Shown: in pieces, positions 63,158 through 64,000 of the stretch
How the letters are laid out: each line of letters begins with the position of its first letter
Numbering within the stretch: the stretch's first letter is position 1
From: Strigamia acuminata
Taxonomy: Eukaryota > Arthropoda > Chilopoda > Geophilomorpha > Linotaeniidae
Length of the DNA stretch: 64,000 bases
Direction of reading: 5' to 3'
Assembly: GCA_949358305.1 (NCBI GenBank)
Contig: OX442322.1
Coordinates: forward strand, 6,324,001 to 6,388,000
The notes under the pieces: generated by a model
What the model was told of the DNA's origin: nothing
Seen by the model: only the letters and a program-made list of their open reading frames with translations
The model's database searches: none
Made by a program: the position numbers and the translations under genes

Positions 63158-64000
63158 AACGCCCGTGTTGTAAGAAAACAGAAGGAATGGAAGAAACTCG
63201 TCCCAGTCAGTATGTTCATCATTGACATAACTTTGCAACATTTTTGCGAATGTCGCGTTAAATCTCTCAGTCAATCCGTTTGTTCTTGGATGGTATCCTG
63301 ACGTAGTTTTATGCAAACTTTTAAACATATTTGAGACTTCCTCAACCATTTTATTCCTGTATTCCGTTCTACGGTCGCTTAGGATTTCTCTTGGTCTGCC
63401 TTCTTTCAGAATAACTTCATAAAGCAATGTTTTCGCTGCTTCTAATGCCATAGCTGCTGCTGGTGGTCTAGCTATTGCAGATCTCGAAAGATAATCAGTC
63501 ACAACAAAAACATGTTTGTTTCCAAGACGTGACAATGGAAAAGGTCCAAGTGTATCTATTCCAATTTGCTCAAAAGGTTTTGAAACTGTTGACCACGGCT
63601 GCATTAATCCTTTAGCTGGCGTTGTCATTGTTTTTGCTTTTGCGCAGTGTTGGCAGGACAAGACATAATTTCTTACATCTTTGTAGATTCTTGTCCAGAA
63701 GAATCGTGTTCTTATTCGTTTCCACGTTTTTGCCAATCCCAAATGAGCTCCTAGTAATCCATCGTGCATTTCATACAATACATCTTTTTGAAGTTGTTTT
63801 GGAACTACTAGTAATAAATCTTCCATGTTCAGGGAACTGTTAAGTTTTTTCTTCCTGAACAATGTTTTGTTTTGAAGAACGAACTGCTTTAGTGGTCGTC
63901 TTCTTTTTCTTGGAAGTTGCTCTTGGTTTTCTAGCGCTGTTATGAGGTCCAGAAGTTTGGGATCCTTCCTCTGCTCAGCAGGGAGGTCCAAATTTTCTAA
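63158..64000 (-). CDS. Gypsy F integrase, N-terminal and core part (runs off the right edge)
   Basis: H2C2-type zinc motif (HDGLLGAHLGL...CQHCAKAK). Catalytic core: QIGIDTLGPF, EILSDRRTEY and YHPRTNGLTERFN. The three acids are present, but the usual SDRG reads SDRR, so the glycine is replaced. The frame is open to the window edge; RT is expected beyond it. It continues at 49143 across element H. Confidence 0.9.

Larger units (their letters stand above)
32843..64000 (-). mobile_element. Ty3/gypsy element F (minus strand), partial, carries G, H and I
   Basis: The 3' LTR (32843-33432), polypurine tract, a 1.45-kb 3' non-coding stretch, and three pieces of integrase-end pol (34889-35097, 48615-49143, 63158-64000) are in one collinear order on the minus strand. 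They are separated by G (GTTT duplication) and H (TCATG duplication). RT, Gag and the 5' LTR should lie right of the window. Confidence 0.88.

Overview
The window is non-coding-looking eukaryotic DNA, most likely from an invertebrate animal genome. It is almost entirely a nested stack of LTR retrotransposons. I see no rRNA, tRNA, CRISPR or prokaryotic-style operon. The host taxon cannot be fixed from the sequence. Evidence for a eukaryote is the Ty1/copia and Ty3/gypsy polyproteins, primer sites matching eukaryotic initiator-Met and Pro tRNAs, and TATA-containing LTRs. No host gene is certain.

Layout. Positions 1-1040: 5' leader, primer site and 5' LTR of a minus-strand gypsy-like element (F') that runs off the left edge. 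1041-6213: an older region with two unrecognised plus-strand ORFs (2184-3251, 3270-3701) behind a candidate intron, a TATA promoter or LTR near 4811, and a tandem, hairpin-rich repeat (5264-5740). 6214-32842: a plus-strand copia element E. Its leader is split by the minus-strand copia A (6951-31876, target duplication TACAC). A in turn carries copia B (9580-14906, ATAAG) and copia C (15633-28746, GGTTG). C carries the intact plus-strand copia D (22020-27894, TTGTC).

32843-64000: the gag of E is cut by a minus-strand gypsy element F, which continues past the right edge. F carries a 13.5-kb gypsy element G (35098-48610, identical-length 999-bp LTRs, GTTT) and copia H (49144-63152, TCATG). H carries copia I (51655-58895, AGAAT).

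Function. D has one uninterrupted 1487-aa Gag-Pol and looks potentially active. G keeps all of its ORFs open: an Arg/Ser-rich 645-aa ORF, Gag, PR-RT-RNaseH reached through a doubled A-AAA-AAC -1 slippery site, integrase, and an unrecognised 1009-aa ORF after pol. C is dead only by a single nonsense codon and a YVDD to YVND change. A, B, H and I are frameshifted or deleted.

Most notable observation: the gag leaders of five copia copies (A, B, E, H, I) share a two-domain RNA fold roughly 100-300 nt upstream of the gag ATG. Its stems are kept by compensatory base changes although the primary sequence differs. C lost it by deletion between 8-bp repeats. I know of no described RNA matching it.
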